From contig JAPEHQ010000007.1 in assembly GCA_027405735.1 (NCBI GenBank), positions 1,079,001 to 1,143,000 on the forward strand: a stretch of DNA of 64,000 nt, given 5' to 3'. This DNA comes from Mucor racemosus. Its lineage: Eukaryota > Mucoromycota > Mucoromycetes > Mucorales > Mucoraceae. The notes under the pieces are model-generated. The model worked only from the letters and a program-made list of their open reading frames with translations, did no database searches and was not told the DNA's origin. Position 1 is the stretch's first letter. Every line of letters begins with the position of its first letter. A program made the position numbers and the translations under genes. Below, one piece after another: positions 1-12,009 of the stretch.

Positions 1-2607
1 ACATATCAATTTAGCATTATGGATTACAATGGGTTGTTTTTTGCTCTATTTTCTTTTGAAAATGAATTTAGCAAATTTATCTCGACTCAAATTTATGCAA
101 CATTTTTTATATAAATCTGTGCCAACGTCAATATCAACATCAACATCAACAAATAACACGAAAAATATGGCAGTGCTTTGTCAAACATTTTCCACACTGG
201 ATAATATCAGATATTTACCTCCCTACACGTTATTATTTATCCCATGTTACGCAGAAACTTCTGAAGCACTTCGACAGACATTCGATTCCTTGGCTCGTAC
301 AAGTTATCCCGATACCCGCAAATTGCTCTTCTTTGTATGTGATGGATTGGTCAAAAGCAGTTCGGGTTCTAAAGAAACTTATTTATGTATATTGGATGCA
401 TTGGGTTATAGTTCCACCGAAGATCGTGAATCTCGAGCTTATATTTCGTTGGGTCAAGGCTCAAGAAGAGTGAATTATGCAAAGGTTTATGCTGGTTTTT
501 ATGAATCAGGGCGTAATCGGGTGCCGTTTTTAATGATTGTCAAAGTGGGTGCACCAAACGAGGCGCTTTCAACTACAAGAGCTCCGGGAAATCGTGGTAA
601 AAGAGATTCTATGGTCATTGTTTTGAGTTTTCTGGAACGTTGCATGAATCTCGCTCATAATCGAATCACTCCTCTGGAATTTGAGCTTTTCAACCTTTGT
701 TATAATATGCTAGGTATTGATCCAAGAGAATTCAAGTACATGTTGGTAACAGATGCAGATACGCAAGTTCAAGATGATGTTGTATTTAAAATGGTATCAA
801 GACTGGAAGCTGATCCGAAAATATTAGCAATCAATGGACACATTAGACCGGCTAATCCGGAAGAAAACATTGTTACCATGCTTCAAATATTTCCTTTGTA
901 CATGACATTTTATTCTGGATTGGCTTATGAAGCTTGTTTAGGTCGTGTTACTACAATTAATGGCGGATTTGTTATGTATCGCATCTGGACAGAGTCACCT
1001 TGCAATTACCCATTGTATCATCAAGTGGGTGATACAAGCCTTATTAGTAGTACAAGTTCTAGTCCATTTAACGCCAATGCCAAAGAAAGTATCAAGTTGA
1101 AAAGAGTACATGGTATAACTGCTGCTGCACCTACAATAGCTACTCCAAATCACATTTTATCCAGCAAATGGCCTAAAGTAAGTGATGAAATTGTTGTACC
1201 AACAGATTCTATCATTACAAAAACCACAAATAACGCTGATTTTGTCGGCGGCGATGATGATGATGATGATAATAGTAGTAGTGATGATAATGTGACAACC
1301 ACGACAACGAATACAACAATTACTACTACTTTTCGTAAAAAAGCGAGTTATAGAAGACGTTTATCCAAAAAGAAAAAGAAGGTACCATCACAACCTACAC
1401 TTTCTCTTTTGCCAAATGCTAATATTCAACCATGTTGCATTCAACCTACTGTGCTACGAGGCTTTGCAGCACCAAGACCCGATACAATGCACATGGAAAA
1501 TATCTTGTTACTTGGCGAAGAACAATATTTTGGTATTGTTTTGTTGAGATCTAATCCTCAATATCGTTTCGCATTTGAACCTGAAGCCATTGCTTATGCT
1601 ACTTTACCCACCAATTTTTTTGCGCTTCAAGCGCTTCAAATTCGAAATATGCGTTCTACCTTCCATACTCAAATCGAATTTCAGCATGTTGCCAAGCATT
1701 TGGGATTCATGTACTGGATTATTTCATTTACAAAATTAGTGGATTTGATATTTTCAACCCCCATCATTGTCTATCTTTACACGATTTTCATTCGATATTT
1801 TATATACAAAGACTTGGTATACGCTACTATTGTTGGCTCTTTTGCATGTCTTATTGTGCTTTATATTTTTTATTTCGTCATTAGACGTCAATTTAAATAT
1901 GTTTTATGGTTTTGTATCTATGGTTTATTTTCGGTGCCTATTTTCGGTGTTTATTTTCCCATTTTGGCCATCTGGTATTCTGATTATGCGTATCGTTGGT
2001 ATGATGTATGGCCAACTGAGATAGGAGGTTATCATAGTAGGTTGCATGGAATTGTTATGGATGAAAAGACTGAAGAGGAATGCTTGTTCCAAGAAGAAGC
2101 TGAAGCTGAAGATGCTGTAGTTCGTATGAGATTAGCTGATTTCGAAGTTTTGGAAGCTGAGAGAATTGCGCAACGTGAAAAGGAACAGGCCGAAATCTTG
2201 GATGCTAAATTTACTGGTTTTACAGGTTATGTCAATGCTGCTGCTACAGCTAATGGTGGAGTCAGTGGACATGCTAGCAAACCATCATGGTCTTCTTCAC
2301 GTGCTTCGCGAGTGGATACTCCCAACTCCTTGATATCGTCGCCTGCTTTAGCTCAAGTCAGAAATAGCATGAAAATGAAGAATGGTCATTCAAGATTTGC
2401 TTCTGAAGACGATGCTCGATTTTTATTATCTTCTAATAATAATAACAGATCTTCAACACCTCGTACTTCTTCCATCAACAGTATTACAAGTAGCCCTCGA
2501 AATCCTTTTGTATCTGCACTAGATGATCCGTTTGATGATGTTTACGGAGACCCTTTGAATATCCAAAAACACACTCGATCACTGTCTAATAATACTAATG
2601 TTGCAAT

Positions 2608-2639
<32 letters not shown>

Positions 2640-3295
2640 CCAAAAATTCTTCTATGATTCATCATAAAACTAGCACTTCTCAATCTTCTTACTTTAGTAG
2701 AGACTCCTTCAATGCCGGTTCTGACTATCCATATTATCAACATGACATGTTTGTACCTACATCAAACGCACAAGGTTCTAATAATGATTCCACTGGCGGT
2801 TTTACTAATTTGCAGCATCGAATTCGATCTTATTCTGCTACTTCGGCATCTGCTGCTGCTGCTGCTGCCTCAGCTGCAACAACAACAGTTCGTCAACCCC
2901 CATCAGCTTATCCACCACCTCGTAGACCATTACCTCAACAACACAATTCACCTTTGCAATCTTCTCCATTAATGGCATCTACACCACCACCTTTTCAATT
3001 AGAAGAAGATAATCGATTGGCTCAAAAAGAAGAAAAAGATGTAAAAGAAGAAAGAGATCTCATTGCAGATACCGCTTCAATCATATCACTAAACCCCTCT
3101 CTCTCCAATTCGGTCATCAGTCTGGAACGTGATGCTCCTGTATTTGAAGAAGAAGGCAATTATACTAGTCCTCATCATATTTTGAGTGGTCAGCACAATC
3201 GTTCTCGCAATTATTCATTTTACGATCATCATGTCTCTGAAGGCAGAAACGCACCTGTACATTCTAGAATTGCCTCGAGACAACAACAATCTTGA
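1..3295 (+). CDS. Divergent chitin synthase-like glycosyltransferase (5' end missing)
   Basis: Membrane GT2 enzyme of the chitin synthase type, which would polymerise UDP-GlcNAc at the plasma membrane. The first ATG in frame is at 29, but the frame is open to the window edge and codes for a membrane-like stretch, so the start is probably upstream. An acceptor-like AG at 13-14 could open this exon. Numbering from position 29: the N-terminal GT2 motif has PCYAETSEALRQT and YPDTRKLLFFVCDG; the DAD motif is near residue 242; the NGGFVMYRIW acceptor region follows. Residues ~330-475 are a low-complexity insert with Asp, Ser and Lys runs. The usual LGEDR reads LGEEQ (~495) and QRRRW reads QIRNM (537-541). 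Three to five membrane helices follow at ~560-680. The Ser/Ala-rich tail has two poly-Ala runs. The changed catalytic motifs raise doubt about activity. Confidence 0.8.
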
Positions 3296-3647
3296 AAATT
3301 TTTGGTTTTTTTTTATATAGATTATATTCTTTTATCCCCCCCCCCCTCTTCCCCTCCTTCCCTTTATCATTTTTACATATGTTTCCTTATTTTATTAGTC
3401 CCCTCAGCTCTAGTTCTCTTTTATTATTATCTTTCTACTGTATCATATAATTATTTTTAGAATAAAAACCACATATATATATAATATATATTTGATTAAC
3501 GTAATTGAATATTCTACTGTCTAATGAGGTACTGTTTGTGGCAAGTTACACCATGCAATTTCCCGCATCTCGTTAATTAATTGTTGCGTTTTCATTGAAA
3601 ATTAAGTTTACTTTACTTGATTTCAACACAGAATCGCATTACAAAGA
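3296..3647. other. Intergenic spacer
   Basis: AT-rich spacer between the chitin synthase stop and the LITAF gene. It holds a run of ten C near 3338 inside a pyrimidine-rich stretch and AATAAA near 3462, which could serve 3'-end formation of the chitin synthase mRNA. The last ~100 bases would be the promoter/5' UTR of the LITAF gene. Confidence 0.5.
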
Positions 3648-4130
3648 ATGGATCAAAGTATAAAAAATTCTATTACAAAAAATCTTGATAATAAGCAACA
3701 ATTAACAGAGCCGGATACTCAGGGTGAAAATATTATTCGCAGGCAATATCAACAACAGCTTAAGACTCATACAATTACAGTTGAAATAGAAGCTCCTTTG
3801 CCCTCTACTCATGTTCCTCAAATGATTTTACTAACTGACCTAAAAAAGATAAAGGCATATGTCCAATGTCAACATTGTTCACAATATATTTACACCAAAA
3901 TATCCCATACTCCTGGCGTTCTCCTTCTTGTATGCTTTCTAATCGCTGCGGCGGCGTTTTTGTTATTCCATATGCTATTCATGATGGTTTTTCAAATAAT
4001 ATTTGTGTTTACTTTACAAGATGTTGTTCATACATGTCCCTCTTGTTCAAATAGAATCGCGAGATATAAAAGATTTGAGCAAGTAACTTGTGTCTCACCA
4101 ATAATTTCAATTAACGAGGATAATGTATAA
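3648..4130 (+). CDS. LITAF-domain membrane protein
   Basis: Intronless 160-codon gene. Residues ~72-142 form a LITAF (SIMPLE-like) domain. A first CxxC (C74, C77) is followed by a ~35-residue hydrophobic segment, then HTCPSC (C130, C133) and a basic YKRF end. In this family the two Cys pairs form one zinc site on the cytosolic face of endosomal or plasma membrane, and the hydrophobic stretch enters the membrane as a monotopic anchor. The N-terminal ~70 residues are polar and Gln/Asn-rich. The length is normal for the family. The usual Pro-rich N-terminus with PPxY/PTAP signals is not obvious. Function is inferred from the domain only; a role in membrane trafficking would be expected. Confidence 0.85.
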   Translation: MDQSIKNSITKNLDNKQQLTEPDTQGENIIRRQYQQQLKTHTITVEIEAPLPSTHVPQMILLTDLKKIKAYVQCQHCSQYIYTKISHTPGVLLLVCFLIAAAAFLLFHMLFMMVFQIIFVFTLQDVVHTCPSCSNRIARYKRFEQVTCVSPIISINEDNV

Positions 4131-4584
4131 TTAGGATGTTTATACATATAACTGCACAAACATGTGCTTTGTATTTTAGAATAATCTCACATAACTTATA
4201 ATAATAAAGTTTCACGTTTTTCTGCTATTAGTTTGATATAAATTTTATCATCATATAACTTCATCAGATATTTTTTCAGGGACTCCAAAATTACCAAAAT
4301 ATGCATTGTTACATATAAGATTAAATAAATTACTTGTACATAGTAGTACGTAATTATTACATTGCATTATACTGAATTCAACTGCAGTCGTTCCATAATC
4401 TCTATCTCAGTCTGACAGTATATATGGATGTTAATATGTACTTACTAACCATGGAAACAAATCAATTTAAATCAGGCGATGGATATCAATGGTTTCTAGC
4501 TGTATACATTATGAAAACAAATACTGATCCAAGTAAGCTGCAGTTCCACTTACGATTAGTTATAGATAATAGATGCTACTACGA
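4131..4584. other. Intergenic, no gene seen
   Basis: AATAAA near 4202 is a likely 3' signal of the LITAF gene. A 61-codon open frame at 4424-4609 runs into the E1 repeat, has no recognisable motif and is not called. Confidence 0.4.
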
Positions 4585-4848
4585 AAAAAATACCAGCTTG
4601 ATAGTCTGATATGCTTTATCAAACGATAATAAATAATATCCTTGGAATATGAAAACAAAAAGAGAGAAACAACACACGTAGAAAAGGATTTTCAAGGCTT
4701 TACGTTATTTAGCGCATTTAAAACCCTGCTAAATTGCACATTTCAGCCAATGTAAAAGCAGCATTACAGCGCATCAACCCATAAACTAAACAAAATAGGC
4801 AATATCTGCTATCATAAAAACATACATTTTTTCACTAGAAAAACTGTC

Positions 4849-5608
4849 TACAGTAAAATATGGGTGTAAAAAGCGATAAAGAATACTGTTAAAATCCTTC
4901 TTTATTAAAATATGTGTAATGAGTCAAACATTTCAGTTTCATTCATGCAAAACCTTGCCTCATTACTTATATAAATACTACAAGGAAATCATTATATGAT
5001 CCCTTGTAGATTTATCTGTCTTGTTACACTCCCTTTACTTATATTTATTCACTAATAAATATCTAATTTACAAATAAGAACACCAACCTTCATCAATCCA
5101 GTGATCACAAATTTATAACAGCAAGAATAATATCTATAAGCATATTATCCACCTTTGTTGTTAGTCCAAAATTATAGATCATTACAATATGGATAATGTG
5201 CAATAAAATGGTTATTCTACGTCTCTATTTATATTATTTAGTGATTATTTACTATCTTGCAATTGCATTGCAATTGTCAACGATTCCATTAATTTTGAAT
5301 ATAAATGTTGGGTTGTTTGGTTATTGATTTGGTGGATCAAGAACGGTGTTCTAGATATAGTTTGTCAATCATGCTTTCAGAACAGCCCTTACTTGTTCTA
5401 CTTGATAAGCATGTACTTTTTGTATTTTTTATTTAGGATATCCCACATTACTTTAGTATTTTAGCATCTCTTATTTGAGTATTATACCCTTGATATCTTT
5501 ATGCAATTGTCTATTTACTATATAGTCTTATCTTTGATAGCATGGTTTCAAATGAGATGACATTTAATTTAGGTATTTTATGATGGGAATCTAGCTTAGT
5601 TCACTTCA
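4849..5608 (+). mobile_element. Solo LTR, family B (interrupted)
   Basis: Inserted into E1 copy a. It is flanked by the 5-bp duplication CTGTC at 4844-4848 and 5609-5613. Uninterrupted E1 copies (near 8935 and 47975) show the empty site. Starts TACAGTAAAA (expected TG mutated to TA) and ends GTTCACTTCA. Without the nested element at 4915-5186 it is 483 bp, matching the 482 bp of the copy at 12353-12834. No gag-pol sequence is attached. Confidence 0.8.
4915..5186. mobile_element. Solo LTR, family F, nested in LTR B
   Basis: 272-bp insert with perfect 8-bp inverted ends, TGTAATGA and TCATTACA. It is flanked by the 5-bp duplication ATATG at 4910-4914 and 5187-5191. The uninterrupted site is seen in LTR B copy 12353-12834. 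TG...CA ends plus a 5-bp duplication are the signature of an LTR retrotransposon, here reduced to one LTR. This is the third layer of nesting: F in B in E1. Confidence 0.85.
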
Positions 5609-7545
5609 CTGTCTGTCATATCCTACATTCATCAAAAAATTGCAAAAGCGAGCCCGTAGAGCGACGCCATAATTGAGCATACTGTAACACGATTAAACGG
5701 CTAAGTCTTTTATGCTATGGTATATATCTAAGTTTTAAATGAAAATGTATTTTTTTTTTTTTTTTTTACTTTTCTTATATTTAACCACGTACGGTCTGAA
5801 AATTCAGACTTTGTAGCGGACATTTTCGGGACTCATTTTATCCTTGCCAACACTCATGATTTTCATCAAAAACCAGAAAAATCAAATTTTGATACCAAAA
5901 TCAACGTTTAAATATACTACATTGTGAGAGAAAATTGTAGCAATAGATAATACACACTTTATAAAAGCTTAATATTAAATGTTAAGTAATCAAAATTTGT
6001 ACTTTTGTCCCAAAAACGGAATTTTGGTTAAAGAATTTTCATGTAATATTTTGCAATAAAAATGATTGTTATTTTTTATTGAGCAAATAGAGCGTTAGAT
6101 GTTGTATATGTGTATATTTTTTGTTTTTATAATTGGTAGTATAATTCACGCTAGATTTGCAAAATCAGAAAAAAAATTAAAAAATGACAAAATTGACGAT
6201 CTGGACAAAAATAATTTTCTAAATTAATATTCCGCTTATAAGCTTTGTAAGTCTTAAAAATAAGTGATTTTATAATACTTGAGAACTTTTTCAAGAATTT
6301 ACGATGCTGTACCACTTGATTCAAGCTTATTACTATAAATCCTTATACTGTAGATCTGAGCTCTCTCTCTCTCACTACTATGGCCGACATGTGCTGCACA
6401 AGATGATTTCGTTGTGCTCACTGAATATGGTTAAAAAGATAACAATATGCACATGGGCACAACAAAAGAAACTGCTGCACATGAGTGTTTAGATATACGA
6501 AATAAAGACTAAGAATTAAAATCAGAATTCAATATATTTATTGCGTATATTTCTTTAGAAAAAATAAGATGAGATCTAATCAAATGTATAATGGGTCGTG
6601 TATTTATATGTTTTAAGAACGCGGATATAGGATGGATATCTAGGTTGACCAGAACCAGTAACCGCAAGAGATCCAAAGATAAGTATATACAGAATATTCT
6701 TGATCGAATAATAGACTTAAAGATTTTTCTACATCAGGTATCAGTTCATGTAGAATGTCCCATACCTATTCCTAATTGGCTGGTTCTTAAAGAATATCCC
6801 AACCCTTGGGTTAATTGCCACAAAACCACTCCTACCTATTCCCAATGTTGAAATAAAGTTTACAGCATCATTTACCATATCTCCCACATCTATGACCAAG
6901 TCTGGATCATCCATTTATAACTCTAAGTGAATGATGCTATCTTTCCTATCTCCATTATGTAATCCATAATGCCCGTTAATCTAGTCTATCCTAAACAATG
7001 AGCACAACAAGAAGCCTGTATGTGCAGAATTATATATTCTGACCGTGTGCATAATAACATTAATCCCATGTGTGCATAATAATAAAATCCAATCATGAGC
7101 ATAGTGAGCTGATCCTATCGGCACAAATTGGTTTGTACATGAGCATCGTCGTGCCGTTCTCAAGATTCCATTGCATTTTTTACTGAAATGGGTTTTTAAA
7201 TTACATTGCTTTTATTAATACAAATTATAGACAATACAATTCAATACGTTGCTGATGTAGAGCAATAATACATGCAAGAACCAATATATTTACGATTATC
7301 ATTATTTGTAAATATGTTTATAGCTATAATGTTTACAGCAACAATGGTTTTTGCTCGAGCATAAACTTAAATAATGCTTACTGCTTAAATTTATATGTAG
7401 TAATCCAAGTCTAAGATTATAGATGTTACTTTATCACACATAAAATTTAAACAAATTAACCTTCCTTAAACTTACTATTTTAGTTTACGATTATCAGCTG
7501 TGAAAGAATTTGTTTTTAAGAATAGCTACTACGATTAAGACTATG

Positions 7546-8336
7546 TGAAATGCCCAGGATTTAGAATAAATAATGGAGCAAGAAAAAATGTATAATTTAA
7601 TAAAGGAACTTGTTAAATTAAATCATTCACACACAAAAACTGAAGACCATCTTTATTTAATATCAATAATTTGTCCAATTTATATATAAATTCTATATTA
7701 CATTGTAATGATTATTCACATTACATGATGTTTCAACAATAATTGAATGAATTAGTTTCAGTTGTATAATTCATATAAATATGTAAATGTTAAATCAGAT
7801 ATTGAACATTAGTGAAAATATCTGTTTCTTTCCTTCTTCATTAATAATTTTAATCAAATAAACTTATTATCACAACCATAACCGATCTATTACTTAATAC
7901 TACTTGTCAAATATTAATCACACTTAATACATGGTAAATATTATTGACCAAAGTAATAGTCAACTACAATTAGTAACACCAACAACGTCCACCACCTCTA
8001 GCACTTCTTTCTTAATAGACTCAACCTATTACAAGATCATAGTACTTATTACATACATTTATCCGTTAGATCAGTTTTGGATCGATTATATCTTTCTGAT
8101 TCCATGTCAGATCAATCTATTTACATTTGTAACACAGCACATTTAAGTTGAGTTTATTTTATATAGCTAAACCCAACAAGTGGATATGTCTCACATAGCC
8201 CGTTTTCTGGATCTTACTTTAGAACAATAATAAAAACAACCAAGAATGTTACCACATATTAGTTAGCTGACTTCTTATCAATCAGGATTACAAATCAAAA
8301 GGTTTATTATCTTACAAATAACCGGTGGATGCAACA
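7546..8336. mobile_element. Solo LTR, family E (interrupted)
   Basis: Starts TGAAATGCCC and ends GGATGCAACA. It is flanked by the 5-bp duplication CTATG at 7541-7545 and 8337-8341 inside E1 copy b. E1 copies at 47410 and 61880 are uninterrupted here. Full length is 791 bp, or about 436 bp without the nested insert at 7704-8053, matching the 431-bp copy at 14390-14820. A 71-codon open frame at 7931-8146 lies in the LTRs and is not called. Confidence 0.85.
7704..8053. mobile_element. Solo LTR nested in LTR E
   Basis: 350-bp insert starting TGTAATGATT and ending ACTTATTACA. It is flanked by the 5-bp duplication TACAT at 7699-7703 and 8054-8058. The related LTR E at 14390-14820 lacks it. The ends resemble those of the family F LTR at 4915-5186, but the interior is only loosely similar, so it may be a related family. 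Confidence 0.8.
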
Positions 8337-9735
8337 CTATGATGGCTATTAGGTAAGACATTAGATTATTCTTTTTTTTTTCTATATCATTTGAAATTTT
8401 ATCACTTTTCTGGAAGATTTCATGGGTTTATAGCCAGTTCTAGCTTCTCATTGATTGGATATAAATATCATTGCCTTCGATTTGATGATTTGATCTAGTA
8501 ATCAAGAAATACGTCCAACAATACAGTAGTAAATAATGATAATATTTGATCCTAAAATGCTGTTAAATGAAAGTATCTATCAGTCTCTAATATAACGAAT
8601 AATGCTACATACTGTATATTAAAAACATTAGTCCCTTATGTTAGCATGCATATTCAGATAAAAGAAAAGAATACTAGCTTGATAGTCTGATTGATATGTC
8701 TTATCAAACGATGAATAATATCTTTGGAATATGAAAACAAAAAGAGAGAAACAACACACGTAGAAAAGGATTTTCAAGGCTTTACATTACTTAGCGCAAT
8801 TAAAGCCCTACTAAATTGCACATGTCTGCCAATGTAAAAGCAGAATTACAGTGCATCAACCCATAAACTAAACTAAATAATAGGCAATATCTGTTATCAT
8901 CATAAAAACATACATTTTCTACCAGAATACCCGGCTGTCATATCATAGATTCATTAAAAAATTGCAAAAGCGAGCCCGTAGAGCAATGCCATAATTGAGC
9001 ATAGCAAGATTGAATGGCTGCTAGGTCTCTCATACTATGGTATATATCCAAGTTTTTAAAAAAAAAGTGGTTTTTTTAAACTTTTCTTATATTTAACCAC
9101 ATACGGTCTGAAAATTCAGACTTTGTAGCGGACATTTTCGGGACTCATTTTATCCTTACCAACACTCATGATTTTCATCAAAAACCAGAAAAATCAAATT
9201 TTGATACCAAAATCAACGTTTAAATATACTACATTGTGAGAGAAAATTGTAGCAATAGATAATACACACTTTATAAAAGCTTAATATTAAATGTTAAGTA
9301 ATCAAAATTTGTACTTTTGTCCCAAAAACGGAATTTTGGTTAAAGAATTTTCATGTAATATTTTGCAATAAAAATGATTGTTATTTTTTATTGAGCAAAT
9401 AGAGCGTTAGATGTTGTATATGTGTATATTTTTTGTTTTTATAATTGGTAGTATAATTCACGCTAGATTTGCAAAATCAGAAAAAAAAAATTAAAAAATG
9501 ACAAAATTGACGATCTGGACAAAAATAATTTTCTAAATTAATATTCCGCTTATAAGCTTTGTAAGTCTTAAAAATAAGTGATTTTATAATACTTGAGAAC
9601 TTTTTCAAAAATTTACGATGCTGTACCCACTTGATTTGAGCTTCTTATTACTGTAAACCTTTATACTTGTTGATATTGTGTGGTAGTTTATTTGATGATA
9701 ATATAGTCTTACTTTATAATTATTGCGCTAGATGT

Positions 9736-12009
9736 TATGTCAATAATGCTCATCGCATCGAACCAAAGAAGGCTAAAAAAGAAGTATCCAAGATGGATAC
9801 TGATAGCGAATGTTAGCAATAATTCGACAATGATTATTTTAGGAAGATGTCTAATAATAATAATATGAACACTAATGTTCTTCTTTATTTACCTGTTATT
9901 TTAGAAGTAAATGCTGGTACCAAGGTCAGTACTTGGTTTTTCACTGCGGCCGAACTATGCTTCCTATGGGCATAATGATCTGCACAGATGGGCAGAATAA
10001 AATTTTTGTGCAAATCAGACAGCCCAGATGAGCAGAGCAATGAGATCGATGTTTTTTAGTTAATTTACTACAGTGTATTAATCATAATATAATTAATAAC
10101 AACAAAGATAATTTGAATGGTTTAAAGCGGATGTGAGTTACTCTGATTCAACAGAATTGCCTTATTGACGAGATATATCAATTTAAAATTTGGGGTTTGA
10201 AAGAGTTCTGCTCATGTCTTCTTCCGGAGACCAAACGGGAACAACGACAACAACCTGTTTGGCAACACTAAAAGTATTTGTGCCTTTGTAAATTTCTGTT
10301 GTTTGTAAAACACAAAATCGACTGATTTAGGATTATTTTTCTTTTTTCTTCCCCACCACTCTTTCCTTAGCTTTTTTATTTATGTTTAAAACGACAACAA
10401 AAAAGACCAATATTTTTTATAAATTAAAATCAAGTAGCAGGTACAAGTACATGTTTTTCCTATTGTTTATTTGGACATGAATTATTAACTGTTAATATTA
10501 GGGCGCTTTATAATATTTTTCTCGAACAAAAAAAGCATCTAGGACTTAGTCATTTTGTTCCATCATCTGCGTTATAAGCAATGCTTTTTTGGTCTAAAGT
10601 CGGTATCTACCTGGAAAAAAATTGGTGATTATAATAGTATGTATAGCATTATTTGCTTGATTTGAATGAGTAAATAAATAAACTCATGTTGATCTATTTA
10701 GTTTCTAAAAAATATTTGTTTCTGCTTAATGACCAACAGCCAGGGAAAGGAAAACAAGATGTTGTCTTGAATACCACTACCAACTATTAAAAGTACACCA
10801 TAATCATTACTTGTGAATTGATTTTACTAATAAATCAAGTTTTATAGGTCAAAAGTAAAGGTGTATTTAATTCAAAACGCTTGAAATAATTTAATTAAGC
10901 TAATTTATATGGTTTATCATCCCTTGCTCATTCAATTGCTATATTTGATTTTAATAACATTTCGTTTATACTGCTAATCAACTCATTCGTTCATTAGAGT
11001 TGACTCACCATCCTTGATTAGCGTATCTATAATAACGGTCTATTATTAGCTTATCATGGTATGCAAAACTATTAAAAGGGGTCTTCTAATCTCAAATTTA
11101 TCTGATTCAATTGCTGATGCTGCTAAACTAACATCAAATTAGTTGTGTTGACTCCCAATAAAATAAGGCGTTTTATCAAGTACGACGTTGACGTTCAGTG
11201 TATTTCCGTTAAATTAAATGGATAGTAATATGGTTTATGCAGAGATGATGTATGAATGTTTGAGAGAGCTCAGATGTACTATGATCACAAAAAAAAAGGA
11301 TATAAATTGTGATGCTTCGTCAACCTGCTGTACAAAATTTGTTTGTGGCGATACCTGGTGGCTTAATTGTAATTTAGGCGTTCCATTGTCAAATTTATCG
11401 GATCAAGGTAAAGTTGGTTGATTGATATAACGGATAATAAATGCAATGTCATTTATTGAATGGATGAATGTAAATGTATAAAGTAAAGCTTACTTTTGAA
11501 TGAAAGCACTACTAATTGTTCTGATTAACATCAGTAAATTTAAAAAGCATAGTTAAGTGCAATCATTGCTAATAAATCGCATAATTTGATATGTAAAAAT
11601 ATAAAACTCTTGAAGCATTTACTCTTTTTTTTTGTTTTTGGTAATGCTACAAATCATCGTTCAATATGACTGACTATTAATGGGTTAGAGAAAATACAAC
11701 TGGTAAAAGACTGATACTCAATGTACTGTACATCGACGTCAAGATTGATAAAAGGTGCATTCATTGTGTAGTGGAAATTGCATCATTTTGATGGATAGAA
11801 ATTACAGGACCAAGTTGTTCTATTTGCCTCGGAATTTTTAAAAGGGTTTAAAGGCAGACTTTATCAAAATTACCTAGGTGTTAAATACTCACCATTCACC
11901 GTATGATATTAGTATCATCTTGTTTTCTATTTATTAATTGCTGTATTATTAAAAATCAAGCTTTTCATAGCTTATAACAATGATGACAACGGAATGTTTC
12001 TGATTTTAG
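9736..12009. other. Gene desert segment
   Basis: No gene supported. It holds a GC-richer cluster of TGGGCATAA/TGTGCAAAT-like words at 9945-10040, similar to those at the start of E1. It also holds short open frames: 25 codons at 10216-10293, and 67 codons at 11218-11421 with six Cys and no known motif. Neither has codon-use or homology support by eye. The part from ~11640 may contain further decayed exons of the dynein intermediate chain remnant that follows. Confidence 0.4.

Larger units (their letters stand above)
4585..6345 (+). repeat. E1 repeat, copy a (truncated, carries nested LTRs)
   Basis: First of five copies of a dispersed AT-rich repeat called E1 here (others: 6346-9735, 12262-13455 minus, 46428-48712, 61608-62645 minus). 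The stretch 4590-4835 matches 8667-8930 and 47730-47970. The stretch 5611-6330 matches 8931-9640 and 47971-48690. The two halves are split by a solo LTR (4849-5608) that itself holds another LTR. No long open frame, no terminal inverted repeat. The core 5782-6290 is almost identical to 9090-9600, with only a handful of differences by eye. It is directly followed by copy b in the same orientation. Confidence 0.85.
6346..9735 (+). repeat. E1 repeat, copy b (longest copy)
   Basis: Longest E1 copy, lying directly after copy a. It begins near CTATGGCCGACATGTGCTGC. The 5' part (6380-7160) is packed with short related words such as TGGGCACAACAA, TGTGCATAATAA and TGAGCATAG, unusual in an otherwise AT-rich setting. 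It is interrupted at 7546-8336 by LTR E, which holds another LTR. The 3' end matches the minus-strand copy at 12262-13455 as far as ~9735. A second cluster of the same kind of words at 9945-10040 suggests the real element may extend to ~10050. No coding sequence recognised. A non-autonomous DNA element with subterminal binding motifs is one reading; the class is unproven. Confidence 0.7.

Noticed and set aside
10216..10293. 25-codon frame beginning MSSSGDQTGTTTTT
   Set aside because: Could be a first exon, but no donor-acceptor chain leading to further coding sequence was found.
11680..11880. Possible upstream exon of the dynein intermediate chain remnant
   Set aside because: A weak SF-stop-W resemblance to a WD40 blade; too degraded to support.
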